Of a DNA stretch of 64,000 nucleotides, positions 35,265 to 43,804 are shown piece after piece. The notes under the pieces were generated by a model. The model did not search any database, had not been told where the DNA came from, and saw only the letters and a list, made by a program, of their open reading frames with translations. The stretch is taken from NCBI GenBank assembly GCA_947631665.1, contig CANRMF010000005.1, forward strand, positions 1 through 64,000, in the 5' to 3' direction. Position 1 is the first letter of the stretch, and each line of letters starts with the position of its first letter. This stretch comes from an uncultured Lachnospiraceae bacterium (GTDB lineage: Bacteria > Bacillota > Clostridia > Lachnospirales > Lachnospiraceae). Made by a program: the position numbers and the translations under genes.

Positions 35265-35583
35265 CGCAGAAAAACTAATAAAAAGTATAGAAGAACATTC
35301 GTATTCAATTTTACGAAAAAATAACAGTATTGAAAAAGGCATGACGCTTATCGGAATTAAACAATGTTTAGAGAAACAACCTACTGTTGACAATGAACCT
35401 GTGAAGCATGGGCATTGGATTGGCGATAGGGGTAAAAATAGAGGAATGATTATAAAAATTGATGAAGATGGAGTTCCTAGTTGTAGTTGTTATTGTAGTG
35501 TATGTGGGGTTTGGCTTGTTGGAAGTGATGAATGTTCACCCGTCGGAAGATACTGCCCGAACTGCGGTGCAAAAATGGAATAG
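35251..35583 (+). CDS. Zinc-ribbon phage protein (LIDAE...CPNCGAKM type)
   Basis: A 110-residue protein of a type common in gut Firmicutes phages: MRLIDAEKLI, then QPTVDNEPVKHGHWI, and a C-terminal ribbon CSVCG...YCPNCGAKM. Function unknown. Confidence 0.7.
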   Translation: MRLIDAEKLIKSIEEHSYSILRKNNSIEKGMTLIGIKQCLEKQPTVDNEPVKHGHWIGDRGKNRGMIIKIDEDGVPSCSCYCSVCGVWLVGSDECSPVGRYCPNCGAKME

Positions 35584-35619
35584 GCAGCAGGACTATAAAA
35601 ATATGACTGGAGGATAGAA

Positions 35620-35865
35620 ATGAGATCACAGAACGCAAGAGTAGGTATAAATATCAATGGATGTAATTTAACAACATACAGCAGACTATCCAAGAAGTGT
35701 AGGAAGTGTATGTATAAAAATGATTGTAAAACAAAGAAACTTGAAGCGGTAGCAATCATGCCAATACAAGCAGAAATAAGTCCAAGCAATAGATTGGGAA
35801 TAACAGCGCAGGCAGCGGCAGAAAGCTTTAAAAGACTGAATGAAGTATTAAAAATAAACACTTGA
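35620..35865 (+). CDS. Small phage protein of unknown function
   Basis: An 81-residue protein with CRKCMYKNDCKTKKLEAV in the middle and a helical C-terminus. GGAGG precedes the ATG. Last gene of the early region. Confidence 0.6.
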   Translation: MRSQNARVGININGCNLTTYSRLSKKCRKCMYKNDCKTKKLEAVAIMPIQAEISPSNRLGITAQAAAESFKRLNEVLKINT

Positions 35866-35887
35866 CAACACGCCCGATTTGTCGCCC

Positions 35888-35916
35888 TTCACTTTTCCTT
35901 TTAACTGTGTTATACT
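35888..35916 (+). promoter_or_regulatory. Candidate late promoter
   Basis: TTCACT (35888-35893) and TATACT (35911-35916) are 17 bases apart. A TTGACA at 35863 has no matching -10. The position before the packaging and head genes suggests late expression, possibly driven by the ArpU-like regulator. Confidence 0.5.
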
Positions 35917-35942
35917 TCTTATAATTAAATATGATTTAAAAT

Positions 35943-35988
35943 AAACTGCGTTCCAATAGGTATATTAAAATAATGGCGCAGTTTTTTT
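35943..35988 (+). terminator. Terminator before the packaging genes
   Basis: AAACTGCG / CGCAGTTT encloses a loop of about 26 bases and is followed by a T run. It would stop the early transcript, or a transcript from the candidate late promoter unless bypassed. Confidence 0.55.
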
Positions 35989-36002
35989 AATTGGAGGAAG
36001 CA

Positions 36003-36452
36003 ATGTTAAAAAAATATTGTAATCATCCGGGTTGCAATACTTTGATAGATTATAATGAAAAGTATTGTCAAAAGCACAAGAAAACAGCCAGAGCAGACCA
36101 AAAAGAATATGATATGTATATGCGAGATAAAGAGGCAAAAAAATTCTATAACAGTAAAGCATGGAAGATTATTAGAAGAAAAGCATTGATAAAGCAACAA
36201 GGGATAGATGTATATCTCTATGTCACGCAAGGAAAGATAGTGACAGCAGAGCATGTACATCATATAGTAGAACGCAGCGAGGATGCAAGCAAAGCATTAG
36301 ACATAGACAATCTCATATGTTTAAGCGGCAGCAGTCATTCAATGATAAGCAAGTTGTATAAACAATCGCCAGAGCAGAAAAAAGCCACGCAAAAATTATT
36401 GCGTGATGTTTTGAAAAAATATTATAAAATGACTGCCCAAAGGGGGTATTAA
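36003..36452 (+). CDS. HNH endonuclease
   Basis: A 149-residue HNH nuclease with CNHPGCNTLI...YCQKHKK as zinc ligands and VTAEHVHHIVER as the catalytic core, ending LICLSGSSHSMISKLY. In HK97-type phages an HNH protein beside the terminase is required for DNA packaging. GGAGGA precedes the ATG at 36003. Confidence 0.9.
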   Translation: MLKKYCNHPGCNTLIDYNEKYCQKHKKTARADQKEYDMYMRDKEAKKFYNSKAWKIIRRKALIKQQGIDVYLYVTQGKIVTAEHVHHIVERSEDASKALDIDNLICLSGSSHSMISKLYKQSPEQKKATQKLLRDVLKKYYKMTAQRGY

Positions 36453-36540
36453 AAAGTTTAAAGGTCTTTTCTAAAGACCGCACCCCCCCTAATTCTTTGC
36501 AAAAACTCCCCAAATGAAAATTTTTTTAAAGTAAAAAAGG
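36453..36540 (+). other. HNH-terS gap, possible cos region
   Basis: The 98 bases between the HNH and small terminase genes include an AGGTCTTT / AAAGACC-like hairpin and a C7 run (36483-36489, in GCACCCCCCCTAA) in otherwise AT-rich DNA. This is where HNH-encoding phages usually have their cohesive end. Only position and base composition support the idea. Confidence 0.3.
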
Positions 36541-36550
36541 AGGTATTTTT

Positions 36551-37054
36551 ATGGCAGGGCGAAGAAGGCAACCAATAGATCTAATAGTAGCCAATGGGCG
36601 GAAACATCTAACAATACAGGAATATGCCGACAGAAAAAACAAAGAAGTTATTGCCCCAAATGACAATATAAAAGCACCGTCTTTTTTAACTAAAAAAGAG
36701 CAAAAAAAATTTGATGAAATTGCAGAGATTTTAATAAACATAAATATAATGTCAAACTTGGATTGTGATATATTGGCAAGATACATACAAATGCAGAGTG
36801 AGTACGAAAAAATAACAAAGCAGATCAATAAAATTAAATTTCGTGCTGATAAAAAGTTAGATATTGCATCTGATTTGCAGATTGCCCAACAGACAGGAGA
36901 GTTTTTTATGCTGTCGAAACTGCAAATAAAATACATGAAAGCGTGTAACGAGTGTGCAAGAGAGTTAGGATTAACTATATCAAGCAGATGTAAACTTGTA
37001 GTGCCGCCAAAACAGGATGACAAACCAGTCAATAAATTTTTACAGACAGGTTAG
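36551..37054 (+). CDS. Terminase small subunit (P27 family)
   Basis: A 167-residue P27-type small terminase (GRRRQPIDLIVANGRKHLT ... APSFLTKKEQKKFDEIAEIL ... LARYIQMQSEYEK). It recognises phage DNA for packaging. AGGAGG precedes the ATG, and the large subunit follows after six bases. Confidence 0.88.
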   Translation: MAGRRRQPIDLIVANGRKHLTIQEYADRKNKEVIAPNDNIKAPSFLTKKEQKKFDEIAEILININIMSNLDCDILARYIQMQSEYEKITKQINKIKFRADKKLDIASDLQIAQQTGEFFMLSKLQIKYMKACNECARELGLTISSRCKLVVPPKQDDKPVNKFLQTG

Positions 37055-37060
37055 TAAAAT

Positions 37061-38806
37061 ATGGCACGCAGAGTATTCAAAAGTGATCCGGAAGACTTGG
37101 TTACACGTTTTTGCGAGAAAAATGTAAAAAACAAAAAAGAATTTGGATTAGATGCTAGACTTGCCTTTAAAAGACATCTTAATGATATGAAAAGGCAGGG
37201 AACAAAAAGTTTCCCTTATGTTTTTAAATGGGAAGAAGCCGAAAAGGTTATCGACTTTGCCAATAAATTAACGATAGTACAAGGAAAAATAGAACAAAAA
37301 TTTGAATGCAGAGGCTTCCAAATATTTATTATTGGGAGCCTTTTTGGTTGGAGGCATAAAGATACAGATGCCAGAAGATTTACGGATAGTTACGTGCAAC
37401 TTTCAAGGAAACAATCAAAAAGCATATTAAATGGAATTTTGGCTATGTATTGTTCAAATTTTGAAGGATACAAAAATGGTCAAATTTATTGTACTGCAAC
37501 AAAAGCAGACCAAGCAAAAATAGTTTTGAAGGAAATTATCAAGTTTATTAAAGCGGATAAGGATTTAGAAGAACTGTTTGACATAAAAGAATATAACAAT
37601 GAAATTACAGCATTATTAACTGATAGTACAATTAAGGCATTAGGTCGTGATACTGGTACAATAGATGGTTTTATGCCTTACTTGGGAATTGTTGACGAAT
37701 ACCACGCACACAAGGATAACCAGATGTACAAATTGCTGGAAGGTGGAACAGGAACGCAGTTATCCTATTTGATTTCCGTCATAACTACAGCAGGATTTAA
37801 TGTAAATGGCCCTTGCTATGAATTATATAAATATTGCCAAAGAGTGTTAAGAGGGATTGATGTAAATGAAGGTCAGTTTATATATATCGCTCAAATGGAT
37901 GAAGGCGATGATATATTTGATCCTAAAAATTGGATAAAATGTTGCCCTTTGACTGGAAATGATAAGGATTTAATGAAGAATATGCAGCAGACAGCCATTA
38001 AAGCTAAAAGCATGGGAGGTAAGGAATTGTTGGACTTCATGACAAAAAGGCTTAACATATGGGTACAATCCTATGAAAATTCATATATATCCCTTGAAAA
38101 ATGGGAAAGAAATGCCACAGCAAAGACATTGGATGACATGAGGGGGAAAAAGGCTATATGCGGATTAGATTTGTCCTCCGGCGGTGATTTAACAAGTCTT
38201 GTACTGGAATTTTTGTATAATGATGAAAACAAAAATAAAAAATACTATCTTTACAGTCATAGTTTTATCCCCAAAGCACGAATGCAGGAACATATGAAGC
38301 TGGAAGATAATGCGCCATATGAGATATGGGCAAGGGCAGGGTTATTAACACCGACTACCGCTGCCGCTGGAATTAAGACTGATTACAAAACAATAATCAG
38401 TCATTTGAAAAATCTAGTCGATACTTATGATATAGATTTAGAGGCAATAGCCTATGATCCTCATAACGCAAGTGCATTCCTTGTAGATCTAGAGGATTTT
38501 GGAGTTGATTTAATAGAAATTAAACAATCAGCACGAAGCCTCAATGATGCCACAAAGGATTTTAAATTAGAGGTTGAAGCACAGAATATGGAGTACAACG
38601 AAGATAATAAATTATTAACACGCTCCATAAATGATGCTATATTATCTGCCCCGAACAGTTTCGGAGAGCAAAAAATTGATAAAATGACACAAAAAAATAG
38701 AATAGACCCGGTAGATGCTGCTATATGTGCGCATAAGGTGGCAATGGGAACAGAAGTAGATGATATCGACATCAACGCAGCAGTTGATGCCTTTTTAAAT
38801 TTGTAG
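37061..38806 (+). CDS. Terminase large subunit
   Basis: A 581-residue HK97-type terminase. The ATPase domain holds a Walker-A-like SRKQSKS (about residue 130) and Walker B GIVDEYHAH (about 210). The nuclease domain begins GLDLSSGGDLTSL (about 370), with YDPHNASAFLVDL and DPVDAAICAHK. It cuts and pumps DNA into the prohead. The binding site is weak, suggesting coupling to terS. Confidence 0.93.
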   Translation: MARRVFKSDPEDLVTRFCEKNVKNKKEFGLDARLAFKRHLNDMKRQGTKSFPYVFKWEEAEKVIDFANKLTIVQGKIEQKFECRGFQIFIIGSLFGWRHKDTDARRFTDSYVQLSRKQSKSILNGILAMYCSNFEGYKNGQIYCTATKADQAKIVLKEIIKFIKADKDLEELFDIKEYNNEITALLTDSTIKALGRDTGTIDGFMPYLGIVDEYHAHKDNQMYKLLEGGTGTQLSYLISVITTAGFNVNGPCYELYKYCQRVLRGIDVNEGQFIYIAQMDEGDDIFDPKNWIKCCPLTGNDKDLMKNMQQTAIKAKSMGGKELLDFMTKRLNIWVQSYENSYISLEKWERNATAKTLDDMRGKKAICGLDLSSGGDLTSLVLEFLYNDENKNKKYYLYSHSFIPKARMQEHMKLEDNAPYEIWARAGLLTPTTAAAGIKTDYKTIISHLKNLVDTYDIDLEAIAYDPHNASAFLVDLEDFGVDLIEIKQSARSLNDATKDFKLEVEAQNMEYNEDNKLLTRSINDAILSAPNSFGEQKIDKMTQKNRIDPVDAAICAHKVAMGTEVDDIDINAAVDAFLNL

Positions 38807-38827
38807 AGTAGATAGGAGGAGTTAAGA

Positions 38828-40066
38828 TTGAATGTAGTTAGCAGAATCCGAAAAATGGCTGATAACAGCACATTATTTAGACCAACAGCAAGTTTGAATG
38901 ATGAGCAATTTGCAAAATGGTTAGGGATATCAAGCGTTCCGTATAGTCAACGCAGCGAAGTTACATATTTCACATGCTTAAAACTACTGGCTGAAACATT
39001 AGCGAAAATGCCGATTAAATATTATAACGCAGATAAGACTATTGCAGCAGATGATGATGTGTACAAATTGTTAAAATACAGACCAAACAAAAACATGACA
39101 CCTACGGCGTTTTTATTCGCATTGGAAAACAATAGAAATCATTTCGGAAACGGATACGCATATATTCACAGATATCTTAATCGTGAGAAATATGGCGGCA
39201 CAATGGGAATAGAAGGACTATATATCATGCAGAGTGATTGCGTCACACAAATTGTAGACGATAAAGGAATATTTAAAAACAAAGGCGATATCTGGTATTG
39301 GTATCAGGATCCATTAAGTGGGGAAAGTTACTTTTTTAAAGCAGATGAAGTGATACATGTTAAAACAAGCCATACGTTTAACGGATTAACAGGATTGCCG
39401 GTTACTCAAATATTAAAAACAACACTTGAAGGAGCTTTAGAAAGTCAAAACTTCATGAATAATTTGTACAAGCAGGGATTAACTGCAAGAGCAACCTTAC
39501 AATATACAGGTGATTTGGATAAGAAAAAGGAAAAAAAGTTAGTTGAAAAATTTGAGCAATATACAACAGGAGCGAATAATGCCGGGAAATTTATTCCAAT
39601 TCCGATAGGAATGGAAATAAAACCTTTGAGCATATCGCTTACAGATAGCCAGTTTTTTGAGTTAAAAAAATATTCTGCATTGCAAATCGCAGCGGCTATG
39701 GGAATTAAACCAAATCAAATAAACGATTATGAGAAGTCAAGTTACAATTCATCAGAAATGCAAAACTTGACTTTTTATATTGATACAATGCAAGTCATTT
39801 TAAAGCAGTACGAGGAAGAATTTAACTATAAACTTCAAGATGAAACTGCAAGAAATGAAGGCAGGTATTACAAATTTAATGAAAAGGTTATCCTACGCAC
39901 AACCGCCCAACAGCAGCAGATTGTTGAATGTGGCTATATTCAAAATGGAGTTAAAAAGCCAAACGAGGTTAGAAATGACCTCGATTTGCCGAAAGCAGAA
40001 GGCGGAGATGTGTTGATGTGTAATGGCAACTATAAACCAATCACAGCAGTTAGAGAGGAGGAATAG
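38828..40066 (+). CDS. Portal protein (HK97 family)
   Basis: A 412-residue portal: YFTCLKLLAETLAKMPIKYY, ALENNRNHFGNGYAYIHR, DEVIHVKTSHTFNGLTGLPV and QIAAAMGIKPNQINDYEKSSYNSSE are standard. It starts at TTG 38828, seven bases behind AGGAGG. It forms the ring through which DNA enters the head. Confidence 0.93.
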   Translation: MNVVSRIRKMADNSTLFRPTASLNDEQFAKWLGISSVPYSQRSEVTYFTCLKLLAETLAKMPIKYYNADKTIAADDDVYKLLKYRPNKNMTPTAFLFALENNRNHFGNGYAYIHRYLNREKYGGTMGIEGLYIMQSDCVTQIVDDKGIFKNKGDIWYWYQDPLSGESYFFKADEVIHVKTSHTFNGLTGLPVTQILKTTLEGALESQNFMNNLYKQGLTARATLQYTGDLDKKKEKKLVEKFEQYTTGANNAGKFIPIPIGMEIKPLSISLTDSQFFELKKYSALQIAAAMGIKPNQINDYEKSSYNSSEMQNLTFYIDTMQVILKQYEEEFNYKLQDETARNEGRYYKFNEKVILRTTAQQQQIVECGYIQNGVKKPNEVRNDLDLPKAEGGDVLMCNGNYKPITAVREEE

Positions 40067-40070
40067 GACA

Positions 40071-40874
40071 ATGGCTAATACATTAGTATTGGGTGAAAAC
40101 AACAAAATTGAAATTAAAAATCAAACAGACGAGAGCGCCGAGTTATATTTCTACGGAGATATATGCGCCGAAAATTGGCAAAGCGAATGGTACAAAGACG
40201 ATCAAGCCCCTAGTGATGTGGCAGATTTTTTAAGTCAATTAGATGGAGTGTCAACGGTATATGTTCATTTTAACAGCGGCGGTGGCTCTGTAACAGGAGG
40301 TATAGCGATTAAAAATCTGCTGAAAGCGCATCCGGCCAGAATGATAGGCTATGTAGACGGAATGGCGGCGAGTATTGCCGGCGTCATTTTAATGGCGTGC
40401 GATGAAATACACGTTTATAACTCAAGCATATTCATGATGCACAAACCAATGTCATATGTAGTCGGGAATGCCGATGATATGGAAAAAGAGATTGAAGTGC
40501 TGAACAAATGTCAGGAAGCTATTACAAAAACGTTTCTTGAGAAAGTAAAAGATGGAATTGAAGAAAGCACAATTACGGATATGATCAATGATGAAACATG
40601 GCTTACGGGGGAACAACTGCCGGATTATTTTAAAAATATAATTGTCGAAGAAAGTACACAGGCAGCGGCAGCAGTTGACAGTAATTTCTTTGACAAATAT
40701 AAAAATGTGCCGGAGTATATTAGGAAAAATCAAAATATAAACCAAACAGCAGTAACACGAGAAGAAATACAGAAAATGATTGATAATGCAATCAGCCGGC
40801 AGGAAGAAAAAAATAATCAGGCTGAAAGCGAAAAAATCAAATCAGAAATATTAGACGAATTAGATTTAATCTAG
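40071..40874 (+). CDS. ClpP-like prohead protease
   Basis: A 267-residue S14-family protease. Catalytic serine in DGMAASIAG, histidine in FMMHKPMS, and the strand VYVHFNSGGGSVTGG. It should trim the capsid delta domain during maturation. It has the same fold as the host gene (tepA) into which this phage has inserted. GAGGAGG precedes the ATG at 40071. Confidence 0.93.
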   Translation: MANTLVLGENNKIEIKNQTDESAELYFYGDICAENWQSEWYKDDQAPSDVADFLSQLDGVSTVYVHFNSGGGSVTGGIAIKNLLKAHPARMIGYVDGMAASIAGVILMACDEIHVYNSSIFMMHKPMSYVVGNADDMEKEIEVLNKCQEAITKTFLEKVKDGIEESTITDMINDETWLTGEQLPDYFKNIIVEESTQAAAAVDSNFFDKYKNVPEYIRKNQNINQTAVTREEIQKMIDNAISRQEEKNNQAESEKIKSEILDELDLI

Positions 40875-40921
40875 TTCGTTTTTTTATTTATTTTATATTT
40901 TTTTAAGGAGGATTTTTTAAA

Positions 40922-42247
40922 ATGAGCAGAGAGTTAATGGATTTGTTTGCAAAGATTAACAAAAAGAAGCAGGAAGTCAAAGACTTTATCGCACAGGATA
41001 AGGTGGAGGAAGCAAAAGAGGCAAAGAAAGAATTGGAAACAATGCAGGAGAAATTTAACATCTTGTTTGAAATTGAGGGAGATGAAGAAGAAGCTGCAAA
41101 AAACAAAATCAAGGCAAAGGCAAAAAACAGCGGTGAAAAGAAAGAGAAAAACATTGTAGCAGCCTGTATCAATTTGGTTAAGGCACGTTTAAAAAATGAG
41201 CCGGCCGCAAAAGAAGATTTAGAGGCATATGATGCGCTGAATGAAACAACAGAGGAAGAAGGCGCAATTTTAGTTCCACAGGATATCAGAACTGAAATTA
41301 AAGAGTTAAGACGATCAGAAGATGCGCTGGAAACTCTTGTTAATGTGGAAAATGTCACTACGCTTTCCGGCAGCAGAGTGATTGAAAAAAATGCCGATTC
41401 AGTTCCGTTTGACAACGTGGAAGAAGCGGCAGAATTTCCGGAAACAGATGAGCCGAAATTTGAAAAGGTGGAATACAAGGTTAAAAAGAAAGGCGGAATA
41501 TTAAAGGTCACCAGAGAACTTTTAGAAGATGCAGCCGAAAATGTAATGGCATATCTGAAGAAATGGATTGCAAAGAAACAGAAAGCAACACGAAACGCTT
41601 TGATTATTAAAGCAATTAACACAATCACAGAGGGTAAGGAAGTATTGCTGGAAACAGTAGACACTTTAAAAGACATTTTTAATGTGAAACTTGATCCGGC
41701 GGTTGCGGTATCCTCCATCATATTGACAAATCAGACAGGATATAACTGGCTTGATAAGTTAAAAGATAGTGATGGAAATTATATATTGCAGCCGAATCCA
41801 ACAGAGCCAACTCGGAAAATGTTATTTGGATTATACCCGGTCAAAGTAGTTTCAAATAAGACACTGCAAAATGATATTCTGGAAGAAAGTGCAACAGTAC
41901 CATTTGTATGCGGCAGTCTGAAAGAAGCAATTACAATCTTTCAGAGAGAAGGATTAACCCTTGATATTAACGGAGTTGCCGGAGGATATTGGGAAAAGGA
42001 TATGTATGGAATTAAAGTAAGGGAAAGATTGGACTGTGTAGCGATGGATAAAGAAGCGATAGTTAAGGGTTATGTTGAAGTGAAAATTCCAACGGAAACA
42101 GAGCCTAAAACGAAAGAGGAATTAAACAGCATGACAGTAACGCAGTTGAAAAACCTTGCAAAAAAGAACAGTGTTGATCTGACGGGAAAAACTTCAAAAA
42201 ATGATATTGTAGAAGCGATTGCAACGGCTCTTGAGATATCAGAATAG
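40922..42247 (+). CDS. HK97-type major capsid protein with a C-terminal HeH-like module
   Basis: A 441-residue capsid protein. Residues 1-90 form a charged coiled-coil delta domain removed by the protease. The HK97 fold follows (VPQDIRTEIKELRR ... GGILKVTRELLEDAAENVMAYL ... FGLYPVKVVSN). Residues about 400-441 (LNSMTVTQLKNLAKKNSVDL...KNDIVEAIATA) form an extra HeH/SAP-like module. AAGGAGG precedes the ATG. Confidence 0.93.
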   Translation: MSRELMDLFAKINKKKQEVKDFIAQDKVEEAKEAKKELETMQEKFNILFEIEGDEEEAAKNKIKAKAKNSGEKKEKNIVAACINLVKARLKNEPAAKEDLEAYDALNETTEEEGAILVPQDIRTEIKELRRSEDALETLVNVENVTTLSGSRVIEKNADSVPFDNVEEAAEFPETDEPKFEKVEYKVKKKGGILKVTRELLEDAAENVMAYLKKWIAKKQKATRNALIIKAINTITEGKEVLLETVDTLKDIFNVKLDPAVAVSSIILTNQTGYNWLDKLKDSDGNYILQPNPTEPTRKMLFGLYPVKVVSNKTLQNDILEESATVPFVCGSLKEAITIFQREGLTLDINGVAGGYWEKDMYGIKVRERLDCVAMDKEAIVKGYVEVKIPTETEPKTKEELNSMTVTQLKNLAKKNSVDLTGKTSKNDIVEAIATALEISE

Positions 42248-42266
42248 ATAACAGGAGGTAGCAAAA

Positions 42267-42560
42267 ATGCCACTGGAAGAAGTAAAAAATTATTTGCGCG
42301 TAGACATTGATGATGACGATATGTTAATTAAAAATTGCTTAACCGCTGCGACTGCATATCTGAAAAATGCCACCGGATGGGAATATCACGAAACGGACGA
42401 CGAAGGCAATAAGATTGATTGTGAACTTGAAAAGATTTTCATTCTTCAACTGGTGGCAGATATGTATGAGAAAAGACAGGCAGCAGTCGCTAAAAATGCA
42501 GGATTTATCTATCAGTCAACGATATTGCAATTACAACTGAAACATGATGGTGAGGTATGA
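42267..42560 (+). CDS. Head-tail connector (gp6-like)
   Basis: A 97-residue protein with LEEVKNYLRVDIDDDDMLIKNCLTAATAYL, the standard start of gp6/YqbG-type connector proteins that sit under the portal. AGGAGG precedes the ATG. Confidence 0.88.
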   Translation: MPLEEVKNYLRVDIDDDDMLIKNCLTAATAYLKNATGWEYHETDDEGNKIDCELEKIFILQLVADMYEKRQAAVAKNAGFIYQSTILQLQLKHDGEV

Positions 42561-42561
42561 T

Positions 42562-42948
42562 ATGGATATTGGAGCGATGAGAAAGAGGATTACTTTTTTA
42601 AAGGCAGTTGAAAAAAATAATAATCTCGGGCAGACAGAAGTCTATCTGGAAGAATTAAAAACAGTCTGGGCAAGCATAACTACAAACAAAGGGCGTGAGT
42701 ATCAGGAGGCAACAAAACTGCGCCCGGAACAGCCTATTAAGATTTATACAAGGTATTTTAAATTTGTGGTAGAAGCTGATGCAAAAGATGAAGTGATATA
42801 TATTAAGCACAGAAATAAATATTACGATATCAAAAGCCTTATCAATGTCAAGGAAGCAGATGAAATGCTGGAAATCGAAGCAACAGAATTTCCAAAACAA
42901 AAATATAAGGAGTTGGTCTTTGATGGAATTAAAAATGGAGGGATTTGA
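42562..42948 (+). CDS. Head closure protein (SPP1 gp16-like adaptor)
   Basis: A roughly 128-residue protein beginning DIGAMRKRITFLK, with VWASITTNKGREY, KIYTRYFKF and IYIKHRNKYYDIKSL. This is the phage head-tail adaptor pattern. I chose ATG 42562 because GGTGAGG stands before it. It overlaps the next gene by 26 bases. Confidence 0.85.
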   Translation: MDIGAMRKRITFLKAVEKNNNLGQTEVYLEELKTVWASITTNKGREYQEATKLRPEQPIKIYTRYFKFVVEADAKDEVIYIKHRNKYYDIKSLINVKEADEMLEIEATEFPKQKYKELVFDGIKNGGI

Positions 42949-43324
42949 GGATTGTTTTGCATCATTAAAAGACGTAGTTAAAAATACACCCTTGTCCGCC
43001 AGACGTGGATTGCAACGGTCGGCAAATCAATTAAAAAAAGCCGCTCGTGACAGAACTCCGGATAGTGGAAAAGAGCATAAAAGTAAATTGAAGAAAAAAT
43101 ACGGAATCCGGATTAAAGAAGAAGGATATACGATGAAGGCTCTTGTATTTAATTCCGCTCCGCACTTTCATTTGATTGAAAGAGGTCATGAGGTAATTAT
43201 CAGGGGGAAGAATTGCGGATTTGTTCCCGGAAAATATATGTTTGAGAGAACAGTTAATGAATATGAAGATAAAATGCCCCGGATAATAGCGGAAGAAATA
43301 GAGAAAGAACTGGCAAAGTTTTAA
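42923..43324 (+). CDS. HK97 gp10-like tail completion protein
   Basis: A 133-residue protein with SARRGLQRSANQLKKAARDRTP, FHLIERGHEVI and FVPGKYMFERTVNEYEDKMP, the gp10/minor-structural pattern. AAGGAG precedes the ATG at 42923. Confidence 0.88.
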   Translation: MELKMEGFEDCFASLKDVVKNTPLSARRGLQRSANQLKKAARDRTPDSGKEHKSKLKKKYGIRIKEEGYTMKALVFNSAPHFHLIERGHEVIIRGKNCGFVPGKYMFERTVNEYEDKMPRIIAEEIEKELAKF

Positions 43325-43339
43325 GGTGGTGAAGTGACG

Positions 43340-43804
43340 ATGAAATTAACAAGCGTTAAAAAGGCATTGAATGAAAAATTAAAAGAATTGTATCCCGATA
43401 TTAAAATATATGGGAAAGAAGTACAACAGGGCTATAATCCGCCCTGTTTTTTTACTTCTTTAATCTCGCAGCCGGAAACACACAGCAATAAAAATTTTGT
43501 CAGCGGCGGTGTGACGCTGAAAATTCTTTATTTTCAGGAAATTAAGAATGAAGCTGACCAATTAAGCAAAATCGATGAGATATATGGTATTTTTGACAAA
43601 ACAATACAGATAGGCAACAGAATTATTGAGGTTAAGGAAAAAGAATTTGAATATGTAGGAGAGGCTAGTGATATTTTGGAAATCAGCCTTAAACTGCAAT
43701 ATCTTGAAAACAGGTATCAGAAACCAACAGAAAAAGCAGCAGATGCGTATGATTTAAAAATAAAAATTAAGGAGGAGATGGAAGATGAACGCACCGGAAA
43801 TTAA
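43340..43804 (+). CDS. Tail terminator-like protein (DUF6838 type)
   Basis: A roughly 154-residue protein (LKELYPDIKIYGKEVQQGYN ... FFTSLISQPETHSNKNF). Proteins of this type occupy the tail-terminator position before the sheath in contractile phages of Firmicutes. It overlaps the sheath gene by 20 bases. Confidence 0.75.
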   Translation: MKLTSVKKALNEKLKELYPDIKIYGKEVQQGYNPPCFFTSLISQPETHSNKNFVSGGVTLKILYFQEIKNEADQLSKIDEIYGIFDKTIQIGNRIIEVKEKEFEYVGEASDILEISLKLQYLENRYQKPTEKAADAYDLKIKIKEEMEDERTGN

